Source: CAVPGP01 sp963718065 | Lineage (GTDB): Bacteria; Actinomycetota; Thermoleophilia; Gaiellales; Gaiellaceae | Length of the DNA: 64,000 bases | NCBI GenBank assembly: GCA_963718065.1 | Contig: CAVQYE010000007.1 | Location: 62,001-126,000 of the forward strand | Direction: 5' to 3' | Shown: in pieces, positions 62,251-64,000 of the stretch | Position numbering within the stretch: the first letter of the stretch is position 1 | Layout of the letters: every line of letters begins with the position of its first letter | Position numbers and translations under genes: made by a program | Notes under the pieces: generated by a model | Seen by the model: the letters and a program-made list of their open reading frames with translations, nothing else | What the model was told of the DNA's origin: nothing | Databases searched by the model: none

Positions 62251-62670
62251 ATGGCGACGATTACGCCATACGTGCTGTACGAGGACTGCGGGGCTGCGCT
62301 CGACTGGCTGGCGGGTGCGTTCGGCTTCGAGGAGCAGCTCCGCTCGATCGCCCCGGACGGCGAGACCGTCTGGCATGCGGAGACGAGTCTCGGCGGTGCG
62401 ACGATCTACATGGGCGACCCCGGCGACGACTACAAGAGCCCCAAGCGACTCGGCGCCGTGACGATGTCGCTCTACGTCTATCTCGACGGCGACGTCGACG
62501 CCCACTTCGAGCAGGCGAAGGCCGCAGGCGCCGAGATCCTCGAGGAGCCGGCCGATCAGGAGTACGGCGACCGCCGCTACGCGGCGAAGGACCCCGAGGG
62601 CCATCACTGGTTCTTCGCGCAGAAGCTGAAGCAGGTCGCCCCCGAGGAGTGGGGCGCGATCCCGGCGTAG
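62251..62670 (+). CDS. VOC-family protein, glyoxalase/PhnB-like
   Basis: 139 aa from ATG 62251. YVLYEDCGAALDWLAGAFGF opens the first module; VWHAETSLGGATIYMGDPGD and SLYVYLDGDVDAHFEQAKAA follow, with metal ligands in KDPEGHHWFFAQK. It resembles the PhnB/antibiotic-resistance VOC subgroup. Last gene of the ArsR operon. The ATG is preceded by a 22-bp tandem duplicate of its own leader that also creates a 6-codon decoy ORF starting at 62229. Confidence 0.87.
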   Translation: MATITPYVLYEDCGAALDWLAGAFGFEEQLRSIAPDGETVWHAETSLGGATIYMGDPGDDYKSPKRLGAVTMSLYVYLDGDVDAHFEQAKAAGAEILEEPADQEYGDRRYAAKDPEGHHWFFAQKLKQVAPEEWGAIPA

Positions 62671-62673
62671 CGC

Positions 62674-63342
62674 TCAGCCCAGAGCGACCAGCCCGCGCGC
62701 GACGAGGAGGACGCCGACCGCGAATGCGATCGTGGCCGTGAGGAGGCGCCCGTTGCGCCCGAGCCAGCCGTTCGCACGCTCGACGCGCTGCTGGGTCGCC
62801 TCAGGCGCGACCGCGTACGCGATCAGCGGCACCTCCACCAGCGCGAACATGATCGCGTTGAACCCGAGCACGAGCAGCACGGACTCGACCGTCGAGTAGT
62901 CGCCGAGCGCGATGTCCTTCAGCCCGACCAGATAGAAGACCGAGGGCAGGTTGAGGAAGATCCCCGCGCCGAACGCAACCCCGCTCGAGCCGTGGGCGAG
63001 CGCCCGCTGCGAGCGAGACGGTCCGCCCTTGGCGGCAGGACGCGGCCGGTCGCGGCGCCGATGGGCACGGAGGAGCAGAGCCGCAACGGCGAGGGCCAGG
63101 ACGCCGCCCACGATGTTCACCCAGGCGCCGACGGTCCGCCGGTGCCCGCCCAGATCGCTCGAGTCGAGAGCGAACACCGCCACGAGCCCGATCGTGACGC
63201 TGACGGTGACCGCCCCCGCGAGGAAGAACAGCAACAGCCGAACCGGGCGAGGTCGGCCGAGCAGGAGCACCACGACTGCGACGAGCGTCGGGTAGAACGC
63301 CGCAGCGATCGCGAGTACGAGGAGGTCGAAGAGAGAGCTCAT
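62674..63342 (-). CDS. GAP/Sap-family membrane protein
   Basis: 222 aa from ATG 63342. Six predicted helices: SLFDLLVLAIAAAFYPTLVA, LLLFFLAGAVTVSVTIGLVA, AWVNIVGGVLALAVAALLL, FGAGIFLNLPSVFYLVGLKD, LGFNAIMFALVEVPLIAYAV and LLTATIAFAVGVLLVARGLV. The pattern fits the mycobacterial Sap/GAP (sulfolipid-1-addressing) family that moves glycolipids across the membrane. Substrate here unknown. Confidence 0.8.
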   Translation of the reverse strand: MSSLFDLLVLAIAAAFYPTLVAVVVLLLGRPRPVRLLLFFLAGAVTVSVTIGLVAVFALDSSDLGGHRRTVGAWVNIVGGVLALAVAALLLRAHRRRDRPRPAAKGGPSRSQRALAHGSSGVAFGAGIFLNLPSVFYLVGLKDIALGDYSTVESVLLVLGFNAIMFALVEVPLIAYAVAPEATQQRVERANGWLGRNGRLLTATIAFAVGVLLVARGLVALG

Positions 63343-63466
63343 TCGCGCAGTCGGCGCACCGAACCACGCCGCAGGCACGGCCGCATCATCCGCGGTGGAT
63401 GAAGCCGGTGCCGGACCTCGTCCACGCGTGGGTCGGCGAAGGCGGCGGCGGCGCTACCGTGTCCCG

Positions 63467-64000
63467 ATGAACACGGAGCTCCTCGAAGCAACGCTCGCCC
63501 GCGAGCCGGCGTACCGCGCGCGCCAGGTCTGGGAGTGGACAGCGCGCGGCGCCGAGTCCTACGCGGAGATGACGAGCCTCCCCGCGGAGCTCCGCTCGCA
63601 GCTCGAAGAGCACGTCCCGTTCTCGTCGCTGACCGTCCAGAACGAAGCGCACTCGAAGGACGGGACCGTGAAGACGCTCTTCCGCACGGAGGACGGCCAT
63701 CCGGTGGAGGCCGTGCTGATGCGCTACCGCGACGGGCGCCGCTCGATCTGCGTCTCGTCGCAGTCCGGCTGCCCCCTCACCTGCACCTTCTGCGCCACGG
63801 GCCAGATGCAGTTCGGGCGGAACCTGAAGCCGTGGGAGATCGTCGACCAGGCGCTGCATTTCCGGCGACTGGACGCCGTCGACCACTGCGTCTTCATGGG
63901 TATGGGCGAACCGATGCTGAACCTCGACAACGTGCTCGCCGCGGCTCGGCGACTACCGGACCTCGGGATCACGCCCCGCCGCACAACGATCTCCACCGTC
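63467..64000 (+). CDS. rlmN: Ribosomal RNA large-subunit methyltransferase RlmN (truncated by window edge)
   Basis: 178 aa of ~350 are present; the rest lies to the right of the window. Radical-SAM dual-specificity enzyme methylating A2503 of 23S rRNA and A37 of tRNA. N-terminal LLEATLAREPAYRARQVWEW recognises RNA; the cluster-binding CPLTCTFC has Cys102, Cys106 and Cys109. VFMGMGEPMLNLDNVLAAAR is the following GEP-type motif that binds SAM. Start ATG 63467. Confidence 0.94.
   Translation, partial: MNTELLEATLAREPAYRARQVWEWTARGAESYAEMTSLPAELRSQLEEHVPFSSLTVQNEAHSKDGTVKTLFRTEDGHPVEAVLMRYRDGRRSICVSSQSGCPLTCTFCATGQMQFGRNLKPWEIVDQALHFRRLDAVDHCVFMGMGEPMLNLDNVLAAARRLPDLGITPRRTTISTV

Overview
The window is very GC-rich and densely packed, with many GTG starts, many 4-nt ATGA/GTGA stop-start overlaps and a Corynebacterium-type glycogen (maltose-1-phosphate) synthase. 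Together with the families present this suggests a high-GC actinobacterium, most likely of class Thermoleophilia (Gaiellales/Solirubrobacterales-like). That placement is inference from gene content. At least eleven genes, including aspS and hisS, carry single-base frameshifts, often beside short homopolymers. The sequence therefore looks like a draft or metagenome assembly with residual indels, and I annotate those loci as one gene with the break described.

Layout. 1-3147 (-): a cell-envelope set comprising an RlpA-like barrel protein cut by the window edge, two Pro/Glu-rich membrane-anchored proteins and a DivIVA-like coiled coil. 3521-7170 (-): an MBL hydrolase-hisS-aspS operon, then a cupin and a small membrane protein. 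8168-12900 (-): a histidine-utilisation operon (hutH, a small membrane protein, hutU, hutI) bracketed by two ~95% identical, inverted 170-bp imperfect palindromes. 13.1-17.1 kb: an MFS remnant, glycogen synthase, glutamate formimidoyltransferase, a methyltransferase, a lipoprotein and an Fe-S uracil-DNA glycosylase. 17.3-24.8 kb (+): a heterodimeric ABC exporter, a VOC protein and a LolD/MacB-type ABC system. 24.9-26.6 kb: a membrane protein, an HD phosphohydrolase and tRNA-Gln. 26.7-29.9 kb: a small membrane protein, a structured leader, and a Tet(M)/OtrA-type ribosomal protection GTPase.

29.9-36.0 kb: secreted and anchored proteins of unknown function, an SRPBCC protein, an alkaline-phosphatase-superfamily enzyme, a TRIC channel and a 2-Cys peroxiredoxin. 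36.2-40.9 kb: three response-regulator genes without a kinase, a LivK-like binding protein, an ECF sigma factor, a cyclodeaminase and tRNA-Glu. 41.0-47.3 kb: a cation/H+ antiporter, an M3-like peptidase, a receiver protein and gltX. 47.5-52.9 kb: nfo, an ECF sigma/DUF4349 pair, a Cys-rich protein, a HAD hydrolase, a Ca2+/H+ exchanger and a HisN-like phosphatase. 52.9-57.5 kb: a 1,359-aa DUF2339 membrane protein and a PASTA lipoprotein. 57.6-64.0 kb: a serine hydrolase with threonine aldolase, an ArsR-AHSA1-peroxiredoxin-VOC operon, a GAP-family membrane protein and the 5' half of rlmN.

How genes connect: histidine degradation is spread over three loci (hutH/U/I, ftcD at 14.5 kb, cyclodeaminase at 40.3 kb), which together take histidine to glutamate plus methenyl-THF. 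The least explained structures are the paired palindromes around the hut operon, a separate three-copy intergenic repeat (3.3, 17.2 and 47.4 kb), and the leader of the ribosomal protection gene.
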